Origin: Devosia sp. 2618
GTDB lineage: Bacteria; Pseudomonadota; Alphaproteobacteria; Rhizobiales; Devosiaceae
Assembly (NCBI RefSeq): GCF_040546815.1
Contig: NZ_JBEPOO010000001.1
Location: 1,736,001 to 1,800,000, forward strand
Direction of reading: 5' to 3'
Length of the DNA stretch: 64,000 nucleotides
In this document: one piece after another, positions 50,897 through 62,606 of the stretch
How positions within the stretch are numbered: position 1 is the first letter of the stretch
How the letters are laid out: each line of letters opens with the position of its first letter
Made by a program: the position numbers and the translations under genes
The notes under the pieces: model-generated
Seen by the model: the letters and a program-made list of their open reading frames with translations, nothing else
Database searches by the model: none
Told to the model about the DNA's origin: nothing

Positions 50897-52027
50897 ATGG
50901 CCCAGCCCAATCTGCGCATCCTGCAGGTCATGCGGGCGCCTGTGGGCGGCCTGTTTCGCCACGTCGCCGATCTGACCCGCGCGCTAGCCGCCAATGGCCA
51001 TGAGGTTGGGCTTGTCGTCGACAGTCTCGCCAATGATGGCCAGACCGAGCAAAAACTGCACGACCTGCTGCCGTATGCCAGCCTGGGCATTCATCGCTTC
51101 GCTATGCCGCGCACTTTGGGTAAGGGCGATCTCAAGACGCCGTTTGCCGTCCGCAAACTAGCCCGCGCGCTGAATATCGATGTGCTCCACGGCCACGGCG
51201 CCAAGGGCGGCTTTTATGCGCGCCTCGCCCGCCTCGGCGGCAGCAAAGCGGCAACGCTCTACACGCCTCATGGCGGCGTGCTGCACTTCTCCAAATCCTC
51301 GCTGTCTGGCCGCGTGTTTCACAAACTCGAACGCCTGCTGATGAAGCAGACCGGCGCAATCATTTTTGAAAGCGCCTACGCGCGCGACACGTACTCCGCG
51401 CTGATCGGCAAACCCACCTGCCCCACTGAGGTCATCCATAACGGCCTGAGCCCGGACGAATTCATTCCAGTGGCACCGTCTACTGACGCGGCTGATTTCG
51501 TGTTCGTCGGAGAGTTGCGCGACCTCAAGGGTATCCATGTGCTGGTCGAGGCGCTCGCGCCGCTCAAACGCCCCGACGCCAGACCTGCAACGCTGGTCAT
51601 GGCCGGTGACGGCCCAAGCCGCGCAGAACTCGAAGCCCAGATCACCAAGCTGGGCCTTACCGAGCGCGTCAGCCTGCTCGGTGCACAACCGGCCCGCCCA
51701 ACCTTCGCGCGCGGCCGCATCGCCGTCGTGCCGTCGCTGGCAGAGTCCCTGCCCTATGTCGTTCTGGAAGCTGCTGCGGCTCAACTGCCGGTCATCGCCA
51801 CCCGCGTCGGCGGCATCCCCGAAATCTTCGGCGCCACCTCGGACAGCCTTGTTCCTGCGGGCAACGTCGACGCCCTGCGCACCAAGATGCAGGACACTTT
51901 AGACGACCCTGCCGCCGCCAAGGCCGAGATGTTGGAACGCCTCAAGCGCATCGAAAGCAATTTCTCGCTTGCCACGATGACCAGCGCAATCGAAACCCTC
52001 TACCACACGGTATTGAAACGAGGTTAA
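50897..52027 (+). CDS. glycosyltransferase family 4 protein
   Basis: 376 residues, GT-B fold. HGHGAKGGFYARLARL in the acceptor domain, VFVGELRDLKGIHVLVEA and PSLAESLPYVVLEAAAAQLPVIATRVGGIPEI in the donor domain, with the conserved EX7E-like pair. It adds a sugar to the growing repeat unit. GGGGACGACG lies before the ATG. Starts 12 bases after the exporter gene, same transcript. Confidence 0.9.
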   Translation: MAQPNLRILQVMRAPVGGLFRHVADLTRALAANGHEVGLVVDSLANDGQTEQKLHDLLPYASLGIHRFAMPRTLGKGDLKTPFAVRKLARALNIDVLHGHGAKGGFYARLARLGGSKAATLYTPHGGVLHFSKSSLSGRVFHKLERLLMKQTGAIIFESAYARDTYSALIGKPTCPTEVIHNGLSPDEFIPVAPSTDAADFVFVGELRDLKGIHVLVEALAPLKRPDARPATLVMAGDGPSRAELEAQITKLGLTERVSLLGAQPARPTFARGRIAVVPSLAESLPYVVLEAAAAQLPVIATRVGGIPEIFGATSDSLVPAGNVDALRTKMQDTLDDPAAAKAEMLERLKRIESNFSLATMTSAIETLYHTVLKRG

Positions 52028-52099
52028 GCCTCGCGCTTCACTGAGTATAAACGCCTTGCTGCGACGATGTCGGCAAGAGTTCTGTACCGGTAGCGTACC

Positions 52100-53623
52100 A
52101 TGTATCGAGTTGACCCCAAGCAGGCCGTGCAGGAGCACGTTTTGAAGCAGACCGCCGCAGGCGACTCCGGCCGTACCCTGTCGGCTCCCGCTGAGGCTAT
52201 TATTGCAGCCCCGGTCGAGCGGACAATTTCGGGCTCTGTGGTGTCGGGCGTGGCGCAGGTTATTGAATCCGCGCTGCTCGCCGTACTGGGCTACGGCATT
52301 TTCCTGTTCTACGTCGATATCGGCAGTCCATCCTTCTACGTTCCGGTCGTTTTGGCCTCCTGCCTTCTGGCCAATATCCTATTCAACGCAGCGAGAACGC
52401 ACCGCATCACGGCCTATCGCACCATCTTCAACCAAACTGGCCGCGTGCTTGTTGGCTGGACGCTGGTCATGACCATGCTCACTGTCGGCATTTTCTTTTT
52501 CAAGGCGGCCGATCTGGTGTCGCGGGTCTGGGTCATTACCTGGTTCATCGGCGGTGCCGTCCTGCTTGTCGCCTACCGGATGACGTTACGCGCTATCGTC
52601 ATGCGCTGGACCCAACAGGGTCGCCTGCGTCGCCGCACCGTCATTGTTGGCGGCGGCAAGGATGCCGAAGCCTTGATTGATCAGATCCGCGATGGTGCCA
52701 GCAATGACATCGAATTGCTCGGCCTGTTCGATGACCGCATCGATGACCGGTCGCCCGAAACGGTCGCCGGTTACCCCAAGCTCGGCAAGGTCGCCGACCT
52801 GATCGAGTTTGCTCGCCGCACTGAGGTTGATCTTGTGCTGGTTTCGATGCCGCTATCGGCCGAAAAGCGTGTGCTTGATATGCTGACCCAGCTCTGGGTG
52901 CTGCCGGTCGACATTCGGCTGTCCGCGCATATGAGCAAACTCAAGTTCACCCATAAAGCCTATTCCTATGTCGGCGACATCGCCGTGTTCGACATGGCGG
53001 ACCGCCCTATCTCGGACTGGAATCTGGTGTTCAAGTGGGTGTTCGACAAGCTGGTCGCCGTCACTGCGCTGATCCTTTTGTCCCCCATCATGATCATCAC
53101 CGCCATTGCCATCAAGCTTGAGAGCAAGGGCCCGGTTTTCTTCATGCAGAACCGGCATGGCTTTAACAACGAGCTGATCAAGATCTACAAATTCCGCTCG
53201 ATGCGTACTGACATGCTTGACGCGTCGGCATCTAAGCTGGTCACCAAGGACGATCCGCGCGTCACCCGCGTCGGCAAGTTCATCCGCAAGACCTCCATCG
53301 ATGAGCTGCCGCAGCTGTTCAACGTGCTCAAGGGCGAGCTGTCGATCGTTGGGCCCCGTCCCCATGCCCTGCAGGCCAAGGCCGACAACCAGCTTTATTA
53401 CGAAGCCGTCGAAGGCTATTTCGCTCGTCATCGCGTCAAGCCTGGCATGACCGGCTGGGCGCAGATCAATGGCTGGCGCGGCGAAACCGACACCATCGAC
53501 AAGATCATGCAGCGCGTAAACCACGACCTCTATTACATCGAGCACTGGTCGCTGCTGTTCGATTTTTACATCGTGATGATGACGCCCGTGTCGCTCGTCT
53601 CCAAAAACGAGAACGCTTATTGA
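52100..53623 (+). CDS. undecaprenyl-phosphate glycosyl-1-phosphate transferase (priming enzyme)
   Basis: 507 residues, WcaJ/ExoY type. Four N-terminal helices, a NAD-like middle domain (RTVIVGGGKDAEALIDQI), and the catalytic C-terminal domain: KLESKGPVFFMQNRHGFNN, KFRSMRTDM, RKTSIDELPQLFNVLKGELS and GPRPHA. It loads the first hexose-1-phosphate onto the lipid carrier. Start ATG 52100; TTG 52142 is an alternative since no good ribosome-binding site is seen. Confidence 0.92.
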   Translation: MYRVDPKQAVQEHVLKQTAAGDSGRTLSAPAEAIIAAPVERTISGSVVSGVAQVIESALLAVLGYGIFLFYVDIGSPSFYVPVVLASCLLANILFNAARTHRITAYRTIFNQTGRVLVGWTLVMTMLTVGIFFFKAADLVSRVWVITWFIGGAVLLVAYRMTLRAIVMRWTQQGRLRRRTVIVGGGKDAEALIDQIRDGASNDIELLGLFDDRIDDRSPETVAGYPKLGKVADLIEFARRTEVDLVLVSMPLSAEKRVLDMLTQLWVLPVDIRLSAHMSKLKFTHKAYSYVGDIAVFDMADRPISDWNLVFKWVFDKLVAVTALILLSPIMIITAIAIKLESKGPVFFMQNRHGFNNELIKIYKFRSMRTDMLDASASKLVTKDDPRVTRVGKFIRKTSIDELPQLFNVLKGELSIVGPRPHALQAKADNQLYYEAVEGYFARHRVKPGMTGWAQINGWRGETDTIDKIMQRVNHDLYYIEHWSLLFDFYIVMMTPVSLVSKNENAY

Positions 53624-54906
53624 GCGCCACCGGCACCTTCACTAGCGGTACTGCAAAGGCCGGGCCCGAAGGGCTCGGCCTTGCCTTCATTCGCCAGCGT
53701 GCCCACCGGTTGCTCGACCTGATGGTCGGCTTCTGGATTTTTACCGGCGGCCTCGTGCTGTTCGAGCCTTCGCCCTACGAGCTGACATTCCTTGCCGTGC
53801 TGCCGCTCGCGCTGATCGCTGGTATCGGGCTTTACCGGTCCACCTTCGGCCTCTTCGCCATCATGGTGGGCTTTACCCCCTTCGCGTTGATCGCCTGTTT
53901 TCAGGTGCGCCAGACGCCGCTGCCAAGTGCACTTATCTTTTCCATCGTCACTATCTTCTTGATGCTGACGGCCTATTTCATCGCCAACTACGTTGCCGAA
54001 GCCACTGAAAAGCGCATGCGGATCGTGATGAACGCCTATACGGCTGCGGCGGTCGCCAGTGCGCTCATCGGCACGCTCGGCTATCTCGGACTCATCCCCG
54101 GTACCGAAATCTTCACGCGCTACGGACGCGCCAAAGCCGCCTTCAACGATCCCAACGTGTTCGGCCCCTTCCTCGTGTTGCCCGCCATGTATGCGCTGCA
54201 ACGCGTCCTGCTGGGCTCCGGACGAAAAGCCTTCTTCGCCGGCGGCATTTATCTCATCTTATTCATCGGCGTCTTCGCCAGCTTCTCGCGCGGCGCGTGG
54301 GGCCATTTCGCGGCGTCGTCGCTGATCGTGCTGGTGTTGTGCTTCTGGCTGGAATCGGCGGCGCGCGACAAGGTCCGCATAATGATCATGTCGCTGGTCG
54401 GCGCGGCGATGCTGGTCATTGCGCTGGGCGGGTTGCTCAGCATCCCATCCGTCGCCGCCCTTTTCGAAGCCCGCGCTGCCAGCCAAAACTACGACTCCGG
54501 CGAGACTGGCCGCTTTGGTCGTCAGGGCTATGCGTTCGAATTGGCACTGGCCAATCCGCTCGGCATAGGACCCGGCGAGTTCAGCAAGATGCGCGTCGTC
54601 GAAGAGCCGCACAACGTCTATGTCTCGGTCATGCACGTCTATGGCTGGGGCGGCGGGGCGCTCTACTATCTGATGGTCATCCTCACCCTGTGGCGCGGCA
54701 TCGCGGCCCTGAAACGCCCCTCCCCTTACCGGCTGATGATGATCCCGCTCGTCGCCACTTTCTCGATGCTGGTGGTAGAATCCGCCATCATCGATAGCGA
54801 CCACTGGCGACACTATTATCTGGTCGTCGGCCTGATCTGGGGCATCGCCACAGCCATCAACAACGACCATCGTCGGTCGGCTGCGCGCGACCGCATGCTG
54901 GTCTAG
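53620..54906 (+). CDS. O-antigen ligase/polymerase (Wzy-like)
   Basis: 428 residues, about ten helices. The large loop contains FNDPNVFGPFLVLPAMYAL, FSRGAWGHFAASSLI and PHNVYVSVMHVYGW, the Wzy_C features. It polymerises the repeat unit in the periplasm. TTG 53620 overlaps the TGA of the priming gene (TTGA). Its stop overlaps the convergent phosphotransferase stop by 4 bases. Confidence 0.85.
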   Translation: MSATGTFTSGTAKAGPEGLGLAFIRQRAHRLLDLMVGFWIFTGGLVLFEPSPYELTFLAVLPLALIAGIGLYRSTFGLFAIMVGFTPFALIACFQVRQTPLPSALIFSIVTIFLMLTAYFIANYVAEATEKRMRIVMNAYTAAAVASALIGTLGYLGLIPGTEIFTRYGRAKAAFNDPNVFGPFLVLPAMYALQRVLLGSGRKAFFAGGIYLILFIGVFASFSRGAWGHFAASSLIVLVLCFWLESAARDKVRIMIMSLVGAAMLVIALGGLLSIPSVAALFEARAASQNYDSGETGRFGRQGYAFELALANPLGIGPGEFSKMRVVEEPHNVYVSVMHVYGWGGGALYYLMVILTLWRGIAALKRPSPYRLMMIPLVATFSMLVVESAIIDSDHWRHYYLVVGLIWGIATAINNDHRRSAARDRMLV

Positions 54907-55874
54907 GACCAGATCGGCCCACGCAGAAAGCGCACGGCCAGCTGCACCGTGCCATCGGCAAAACCAGGCGTGTGCTGTTGCGCCAGGACGGTTTCCGCAT
55001 GCGAACCGATCCAGGCCAGCAAGGCCATGCGGCGCAACATCACCATGGCGTCCATGGCCGCGATATCTTCGGCGCTCAACGGCCGAATAGCCAGATAGCC
55101 CTCCAGCCATGCGGCCCGCAACGCCGGAACCGCCGCATGGGTTTCGTGGAAGGAAATGGCCGCCGCGAAGTCGAACATGAACCAGCAGAAGCCGCAGTCA
55201 TCGAAATCGATCAGCGTCACGCGATCGCCATCGACCAGCAGATTGCCAAGCCTCATATCGGCATGGATCAGCCCGTAGCGGTCAGCCTCGGTCCCATAGG
55301 CTTTCAATTGCCCCCGCAATGCGTCCGATAGCTCTTCGAGAACGAGCCTGTGCGAGTTTTCGACGCCCGGCGCGATCCGCCAGTCTCCCCACAGGCCGTC
55401 AGGATCAAGGATCGACGCCGCTTGCCAGACCTGTCGCTCAAACCGCTCTGGCGGCGTCCAAGCGCTGACATGATCATGCAGCTCCGCCGCATAGCCACCT
55501 AGCGTCCGGAACAGGTCATCCAGATCGGAATGAGGGCTGGGCTCCTGCCCCGGCGCAAACCGGAACAGCACGGCCAGCCGCTCACCATGCGGCGTCTCAA
55601 AGCTCTGCAGCAAAGCCCCGTCGCGGCCGATGATCGGTTCCGAAATCGGCAGCGTCGTATCCCTGCGCAGCGCCATCAGCCATGCCAATTCGCTCTCTAT
55701 CGACGCCCTCGACTGGTATCCCGGCCGATGCACACGCAAAACGAAGCTACCCAGCACAGGCGTATCGATTCGAAAGATCAGGTTTTCGGAGTGATTGATG
55801 AGCCGCACACAGCTGCCATCCAGTCCAACCCAGGACGACAATGCGGGTTCGACATCGACAGCCGTAATCGGCAT
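54903..55874 (-). CDS. phosphotransferase (homoserine kinase II / APH-like)
   Basis: 323 residues, protein-kinase-like fold. Nucleotide-binding part: ENLIFRIDTPVLGSFVLRVHRP; catalytic loop YGLIHADMRLGNLLVDGDRVTLIDFDDCG with the catalytic Asp and Asn. Such enzymes phosphorylate homoserine, choline or aminoglycosides; the presence of Hom in the window does not decide it. ATG 55874 has GGAG upstream; the earlier start would run into tRNA-Pro. Confidence 0.85.
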   Translation of the reverse strand: MPITAVDVEPALSSWVGLDGSCVRLINHSENLIFRIDTPVLGSFVLRVHRPGYQSRASIESELAWLMALRRDTTLPISEPIIGRDGALLQSFETPHGERLAVLFRFAPGQEPSPHSDLDDLFRTLGGYAAELHDHVSAWTPPERFERQVWQAASILDPDGLWGDWRIAPGVENSHRLVLEELSDALRGQLKAYGTEADRYGLIHADMRLGNLLVDGDRVTLIDFDDCGFCWFMFDFAAAISFHETHAAVPALRAAWLEGYLAIRPLSAEDIAAMDAMVMLRRMALLAWIGSHAETVLAQQHTPGFADGTVQLAVRFLRGPIWS

Positions 55875-55930
55875 GGGGCAAAGCTCCAGGCTTGGGACCT
55901 GCGGGGCAACTTGGCCAATTAGAAAGAAAA

Positions 55931-56007
55931 TGGTCGGAGCGGCCGGATTTGAACCGACGACCCTTTGTCCCCCAGACAAATGCGCTACCAGGCTGCGCTA
56001 CGCCCCG
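55931..56007 (-). tRNA. tRNA-Pro (GGG)
   Basis: 77 bases with encoded CCA. On the minus strand the acceptor CGGGGCG pairs with CGCUCCG (one G-U), anticodon stem TTTGT/ACAAA encloses CTGGGGG, anticodon GGG. T arm GTCGGTTCAAATCCGGC. Confidence 0.95.
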
Positions 56008-56520
56008 ACTGCGCGGAGACATACGGAAACAGGGGTTTTGAGGCAAGCCCCTTTTCCAGCTTTTAGGAACGAAAGTCGAATAGGTGTTATTTACTATGGC
56101 TTCTGCAACGTGTGCGGCCACCGCACTCTCAGACCGCTCTGGGTCTTTATTTCACGCCAGCTCCACCTTCTAGCAACTCAAGTCGCGGTCCAATTGTTGG
56201 ACATGCCAGTGTTGGTACTTTCCCCCCAGTACGACATCACTTCGTTAAGCACCACGAAGAACTGCACCAAAATTTTTGGTGATACACTGCTCTTCTCCCT
56301 ACACGACGCAAATACGCGATACCGCCACTTTGCTTTGCGACATGCCCGCGCACTGATGATCGGCACCAATTCATTGGTTTCCCAAATACATAATATCAGC
56401 GCAGTTCTTTGTCCCACGGTATCTAGTACGCCCCGCACGATAACTTCGGCCCACGTCAAAACACGCCGCGCTGCAACTGGCGCTATTGGATGTGTATGCC
56501 GCTTGAGTGGAGGGGTGCTC
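56008..56520. other. AT-richer intergenic stretch upstream of tRNA-Pro
   Basis: 513 bases of lower GC than the surroundings. A minus-strand open frame (56178-56609) and the 5' part of a long plus-strand frame cross it, but neither reads like protein. A stem GGGGTTT/AAGCCCC followed by TTTT lies near 56029-56052. The composition fits a horizontally acquired patch with the gene at 56521. Confidence 0.4.
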
Positions 56521-57045
56521 TTGCCATACCAACGCCGCCCGCCGCCCCAGGAATTCGCTCGGGTGGAGGAAATATCACGAGAACTGGTTCGTCTCGAAAG
56601 CAGCGCCAAAGCATTGCGGCGCGAACGTGATCTACTGCTTCAACAAGGGCGAACTGTACCGGAAACTACTCCGGGAGAAAGATATCTCATTGCCAAACAG
56701 CTTAAGGCGAGTGGGGCCACATTCGCCGAAATTGGAAGAGAACTTGGCTGCAGCAGACAGCGAGCCAAGCAAATCATCGCGCATGGCGATCAAAAAAAAT
56801 TCCCCCCGGCCCAACAACAACCCGGCACTGTCAGCGCTCGTACGACTAACGCAATAATAAAACTATTATGCTTGAGCTCAAACACGATCACTAAACAACA
56901 TCTCATGCGAGCTGCTATTCGTATAGAAGAACTGAAAAGAATGCCAAATTTTGGAGAAAAATCTACAAATGAGCTTCTACGTGCAGCGGCGATCGCATCC
57001 GGATCGGGAACTACTGAAGATAAACTGAATAAACAAAAACCATAG
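56521..57045 (+). CDS. HTH protein with RNA polymerase alpha-CTD-like C-terminus
   Basis: 174 residues if started at TTG 56521 (GGAGG seven bases upstream); GTG 56515 also possible. Residues 15-42 form a charged coiled coil (EEISRELVRLESSAKALRRE). Residues 53-87 are a helix-turn-helix (LKASGATFAEIGRELGCSRQ, then RAKQII). Residues 108-162 resemble the C-terminal domain of RNA polymerase alpha: EELKRMPNFGEKSTNELLRA matches the alpha-CTD ELLKTPNLGKKSLTEIK pattern. AT-rich codon use unlike its neighbours points to horizontal transfer. It may bind DNA and act on transcription; no known function. Confidence 0.6.
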   Translation: MPYQRRPPPQEFARVEEISRELVRLESSAKALRRERDLLLQQGRTVPETTPGERYLIAKQLKASGATFAEIGRELGCSRQRAKQIIAHGDQKKFPPAQQQPGTVSARTTNAIIKLLCLSSNTITKQHLMRAAIRIEELKRMPNFGEKSTNELLRAAAIASGSGTTEDKLNKQKP

Positions 57046-57098
57046 TAACTTCTTTTATTTTAGCACATCTGACAAGGTACGTCAGGGGCCAATCTAAT

Positions 57099-58103
57099 TT
57101 ACAGCACAGTGATCGACCGTCCCTCACGAACGCTGTCATCTGCTGCCAGGCATACGTCAAGGGACGAAATGGCGCTCTTGAGGTTGGGCGTTAGGTCGAG
57201 GTCGGTAGTGATGGCGTGGTGCAGGTAGGATTGTTGCAGGGCGCAGAGGTCGTCGCGGTTTGGCTGGGTTCGACAAACTAGGCGCTGGGGTGAGTCGCTG
57301 CCCACTGGTGACACGGTGACGTGGCGGGTGCCGTTTTCCTCGATGATCGAAACGGAGCCACCGGGGCTGAGAATGTCGAAGATCGTTTCGGCGTTATGGG
57401 AGATCATGGGGCCCCAGCCGGCTTCGAACCAGCCGATGGATGTGTCTTCAAAAAGGACCTGGAACTGGCCGTAATTGTACATGGTGGGGGCGATGTCGTT
57501 GGATAGTCGAAGTCCCATGCCGCGTACTTCGGTGGGTGAGGCATCGACGATCTGGTACATCACGTCGACATAGTGAACGCCTGCATCGACGATGGGCGAC
57601 AGCGTTTCCATCAAGGCTTTGTGCGTTTCCCAGGCGGCGCCGGATGACGGCTGGTTGAGCGCCACGCGGAACACGTAGGGGCCGCCGAGCTTGCGCGCCT
57701 CGGCGATGAAGCTTTGCCACAGTGGGTGATGACGCAGGATATAGCCGACCAGCACCTTGCGGTTGAGACGAGCCGCGACGTCGGCAACGCGCTGGGCGTC
57801 GACGACGTTGGTGGCCAATGGCTTTTCAACGAAGACATGGGCGCCAGCTTCCATGGCCTTGATGGCGTAGTCGGCATGGGTTTCCGAATAGGTGCTGATG
57901 GCGACGACATCGGGCTGGGTGGCCGCCAGCGCTGCCGCGTATTCAGACCAATGCGGGAACGACTGGAACTCGGCAGGAACCGAATTGGGGTTGCGCGTGA
58001 CGACACCGACGATCTCAAACTGGGCGCTATTGGCATAGGCTCGCGCATGCGAGCGGCCCATATTGCCGAGGCCGACGACGAGAACGCGCAACGGCTTGCT
58101 CAT
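57099..58103 (-). CDS. Gfo/Idh/MocA family oxidoreductase
   Basis: 334 residues. NAD(P) motif VLVVGLGNMGRSHARAYAN, EKPLATN with the catalytic Lys region, and DAGVHYVDVMYQIV. It oxidises or reduces a sugar or similar compound, unknown here. ATG 58103 follows the ABC-ATPase stop by 5 bases, so it is the last gene of the uptake operon, whose substrate it may help to break down. Confidence 0.88.
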   Translation of the reverse strand: MSKPLRVLVVGLGNMGRSHARAYANSAQFEIVGVVTRNPNSVPAEFQSFPHWSEYAAALAATQPDVVAISTYSETHADYAIKAMEAGAHVFVEKPLATNVVDAQRVADVAARLNRKVLVGYILRHHPLWQSFIAEARKLGGPYVFRVALNQPSSGAAWETHKALMETLSPIVDAGVHYVDVMYQIVDASPTEVRGMGLRLSNDIAPTMYNYGQFQVLFEDTSIGWFEAGWGPMISHNAETIFDILSPGGSVSIIEENGTRHVTVSPVGSDSPQRLVCRTQPNRDDLCALQQSYLHHAITTDLDLTPNLKSAISSLDVCLAADDSVREGRSITVL

Positions 58104-58108
58104 GGCAA

Positions 58109-59944
<1,836 letters not shown>

Positions 59945-59969
59945 CACTGATTTCCTCCGGCCGTCTGGT

Positions 59970-61406
59970 TTAGCGTGCCCGCGCCGAAGCGATCGCTGCG
60001 GGCGTAAAGGTAAAGTCTTTGTCGAACGGGTAGCTTGGCTGCAGCTTGCGCTTGCGCACCAGCCGTTCGATGTCCTGATCCACTACGCCGGCCGACAGGA
60101 TCAGCAGGTTGGGATTGGCAATCGGCGCCAGTTCGGGCGACAGATAGCCCGACTTCACGGCGACAATCTTGGCGCTGTTGGGATCGAGGCCGAGCTGGGT
60201 GAAGTCGGCGATGTTGTGGAAGGGACGGCGACGTGCCGTGACCACGAGATCAATGCCACCGATGCGCAGCACGGCCTGACCTTCGGCGGGGCTGTCGGTT
60301 TCCGCGAGGAAGCGCACTTCAAAGGTACCGGTGAAGGACTTGCTGCCCTCGGTGTCGAGCGTCGCGCCAACGGTGAGGTCCAGCGTCGCACCGACGCCGG
60401 CGGAATAGGCCGCTTCGGTTGCCGGACGGTCGGCAATGCCGGCAAACAGCGTGCCCTGTGCATTGGCAGCGACCAGCGCCGCGAAGAGCTCCGCGCGATC
60501 ACCGACGCCGCCGCCGGTCGGATTGTCACCCGATTCGGCCAGAACGACCGGAGCGGTTGGGCTCGCGACGGCTTTGGCGACGCAATCTTCGATGCTGCCT
60601 GTTTCGGCGCCAAAGACGAAGTCGGCGCGAGCGTCCCAATAGGCCTGGGCGATTTCCTGTGCAGCGGCTTCGAGCGCGGCGCGATCCGTGCCGGTCATGA
60701 TGGCGGCAGCAGTCGAGCGCGGCTCGTCGGCCCAGACGTAACCGACATTGAGCGACGCATCCCAGATGCCGGGGCGCTCATTGATGCCAGGCAGCAGCGC
60801 ATAAATGCCCTTGGCCGGTTCGTCGACCGTGGAGGTGCGCTCGCCGGGTAGGACGACGGGGATCGGCGCCCAGACAACATGCGGGCGTTCGCCTGTTTCG
60901 AGGCACTTCACCAGCATCGCCACCGATCGCTGCATGGTTTCTTCCACGTCGATATGTGGCGCGGTGCGATAGGTGGAATACATGTCGAGCTGGTCGACGA
61001 TCTTCTGCGACAGGTTGCCGTGCAGGTCGTAGCTGGTGGAGATCGGGATGTCGGGGCCGACCACTTCACGCGCAGAGGCAATCCAGTCGCCTTCGGCGTC
61101 TTCCATGCCCTCGACATTCATTGCGCCGTGCATGGCGAGATAGAGGCCATCAATAGGCAGAGCTGCACGCAGGCGATCCAGGAACTCGGCTTTGAAGCCT
61201 TCATAGGTCACGCGCTCGACCGGCGCACCGGGAACACAGCGACAATGGATCAGCGGCACGAACTCGGCCGGATAGTCCTTGAGGAATGCAAAGTATGGAG
61301 CATCAGAAAGTTCCTGCCCGCGCACGACGCGGAACTCATCGGCCTTGGTAAAGACCGGATTATAGGTGCTGCATTCGATATGGATGCCGCCGACTGCGAT
61401 ACGCAT
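59970..61406 (-). CDS. M81 family metallopeptidase (MlrC-like)
   Basis: 478 residues. Microcystinase-C family signatures: [12 protein letters not shown] at the N-terminus, [31 protein letters not shown] with metal ligands, and [19 protein letters not shown]. MlrC cleaves linear microcystin, but most relatives are linked to peptide or opine-like ABC importers, as here, and their substrates are unknown. It lies 25 bases upstream of the ATPase gene in the operon. Confidence 0.9.
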   Translation of the reverse strand: MRIAVGGIHIECSTYNPVFTKADEFRVVRGQELSDAPYFAFLKDYPAEFVPLIHCRCVPGAPVERVTYEGFKAEFLDRLRAALPIDGLYLAMHGAMNVEGMEDAEGDWIASAREVVGPDIPISTSYDLHGNLSQKIVDQLDMYSTYRTAPHIDVEETMQRSVAMLVKCLETGERPHVVWAPIPVVLPGERTSTVDEPAKGIYALLPGINERPGIWDASLNVGYVWADEPRSTAAAIMTGTDRAALEAAAQEIAQAYWDARADFVFGAETGSIEDCVAKAVASPTAPVVLAESGDNPTGGGVGDRAELFAALVAANAQGTLFAGIADRPATEAAYSAGVGATLDLTVGATLDTEGSKSFTGTFEVRFLAETDSPAEGQAVLRIGGIDLVVTARRRPFHNIADFTQLGLDPNSAKIVAVKSGYLSPELAPIANPNLLILSAGVVDQDIERLVRKRKLQPSYPFDKDFTFTPAAIASARAR

Positions 61407-61410
61407 GGAT

Positions 61411-62550
61411 TTACTCCCCCTTCTGGATCAGACCAGCTAGAAATTTGTGTGTGGCCACGCTGGCCGCGCTCTTGACCCAGTCGTCGTCAAACAGGCGACG
61501 GAACCGAATCGGCGTCACGCCGGACAGGCTCGGCAGAACATTGGCTTCAATGGTCTGCTGCAGAACTGTGGAAAACAGGCCGCCAAAGGCCTCTTCGCGA
61601 TGGGTCAGAAGCACCATCTGCGGGTCGTTGATTTGAATGATTTGCGCGATGGCGAGACCCAGAGCCGAACCGGCGCGATGCAACAGCCGGATGGCCGCCG
61701 AATTGTTGCCATCTGCCAGCCGCTCCAGCTCGGTCACCGTGCTGACATTGAGCCCCTCGGCACGGGCCAGATCGAGAATCGCCGCCATTGAGGCCAAGGT
61801 ATCGAGGCAACCAACCTTGCCGCAGCGGCAGGGCGGGCCTTCCGGATCAATTGTGATATGGGCGATTTCGCCCGCACCACCATGGGCGCCGCGATAGAGA
61901 CCACCATGCACCAGATGGGCAGAACCGATACCGGCGCCGAGCCAGACCAGCGTAAAACTATCGAGGTCGCGCGCTGCGCCAAAAAGGCTCTCGTTGACCG
62001 CCAGGGCCTTGGCGTCATTTTCGATATAGGCGGGCAGCCCGGTGGCTTTGCGCACCATTTCTGCCAGCGGCAAATCCTGCCACCCCATCACTGTCGACCG
62101 GATGCAGGTTTCCTGCGCCGGGTCGATGAGGCCGGACAAAACAACGCCGATTCCACTGACAGCATCGCGCGTCAGGCCAGCCTGCTCAAGCACCTCAGTC
62201 AGGGCTGAGGCGATGCCGGCAACGGTGTCGTCCGGTTTACTGCCGCGCGGGAATTCGGTGCGCGCAACGACGCCACCCTTGAGGTCAATCAGCGCCAAAA
62301 TCGCGGGATCGGACATCATCGAGACGCCGACGAACAGCGCGCCGGACGGGTCCAGATCGAGCAGCGCAGAGGGCCGCCCCTGCTTCCGCACCATGCTGGT
62401 TTCTCTCAGAAAACCACGATCGATGAGGTCCCGAGTGAGGTTGCTCATGGCCGCCTTGCTCAGTCCCATCTGCTCCATGAGTTCAGCGCGGGTGGTGCCT
62501 CCACCAGCACTGATCAGGCGCAAAATCTGGAAATGGGTTTGGGTCGTCAT
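61411..62550 (-). CDS. ROK-family transcriptional regulator
   Basis: 379 residues. N-terminal winged HTH (GTTRAELMEQMGLSKAAMSNLTRDLIDRG) followed by a ROK sugar-kinase-like domain with VVLSGLIDP, GAGIGSAHLVHGGLYRGAHGGAGEIAHI and the zinc motif CRCGKVGCLDTLAS. It should repress the operon in the absence of its ligand, a sugar or related compound. ATG 62550 with GAGG just upstream; GTG 62556 overlaps the ribosome-binding region. Two palindromes lie on its promoter. Confidence 0.9.
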   Translation of the reverse strand: MTTQTHFQILRLISAGGGTTRAELMEQMGLSKAAMSNLTRDLIDRGFLRETSMVRKQGRPSALLDLDPSGALFVGVSMMSDPAILALIDLKGGVVARTEFPRGSKPDDTVAGIASALTEVLEQAGLTRDAVSGIGVVLSGLIDPAQETCIRSTVMGWQDLPLAEMVRKATGLPAYIENDAKALAVNESLFGAARDLDSFTLVWLGAGIGSAHLVHGGLYRGAHGGAGEIAHITIDPEGPPCRCGKVGCLDTLASMAAILDLARAEGLNVSTVTELERLADGNNSAAIRLLHRAGSALGLAIAQIIQINDPQMVLLTHREEAFGGLFSTVLQQTIEANVLPSLSGVTPIRFRRLFDDDWVKSAASVATHKFLAGLIQKGE

Positions 62551-62568
62551 ACGCACCTCTTGGATGTC

Positions 62569-62600
62569 TTGACATTAAGTCCACCAAGTGAATTAATCAA
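62569..62600. promoter_or_regulatory. divergent overlapping promoters of the ROK gene and the binding-protein gene
   Basis: Minus strand: TTGATT (62600-62595), 17 bases, TAATGT (62577-62572), serving the ROK gene. Plus strand: TTGACA (62569-62574), 17 bases, ATTAAT (62592-62597), serving the binding-protein gene. The two promoters occupy the same DNA, so one repressor site can control both. Confidence 0.6.
62576..62596. promoter_or_regulatory. candidate ROK operator O1
   Basis: TAAGTCCAC-CAA-GTGAATTAA, an imperfect palindrome (6 of 9 arm positions) with a CAC-N3-GTG core. It lies exactly between the -35 and -10 of both divergent promoters. Confidence 0.5.
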
Positions 62601-62606
62601 GCTATG

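Noticed and set aside
55795-56520. Upstream extension of the HTH/alphaCTD frame
   Set aside because: It runs antisense through tRNA-Pro and has no protein character before about 56515.
56178-56609. 143-codon minus-strand frame in the AT-rich patch
   Set aside because: Overlaps the better-supported HTH/alphaCTD gene, no recognisable domain, odd composition.
55931-57098. tRNA-Pro as integration site of the AT-rich patch
   Set aside because: The patch lies on the 5' side of the tRNA, no integrase is present, and I find no copy of the tRNA 3' end at the far border.
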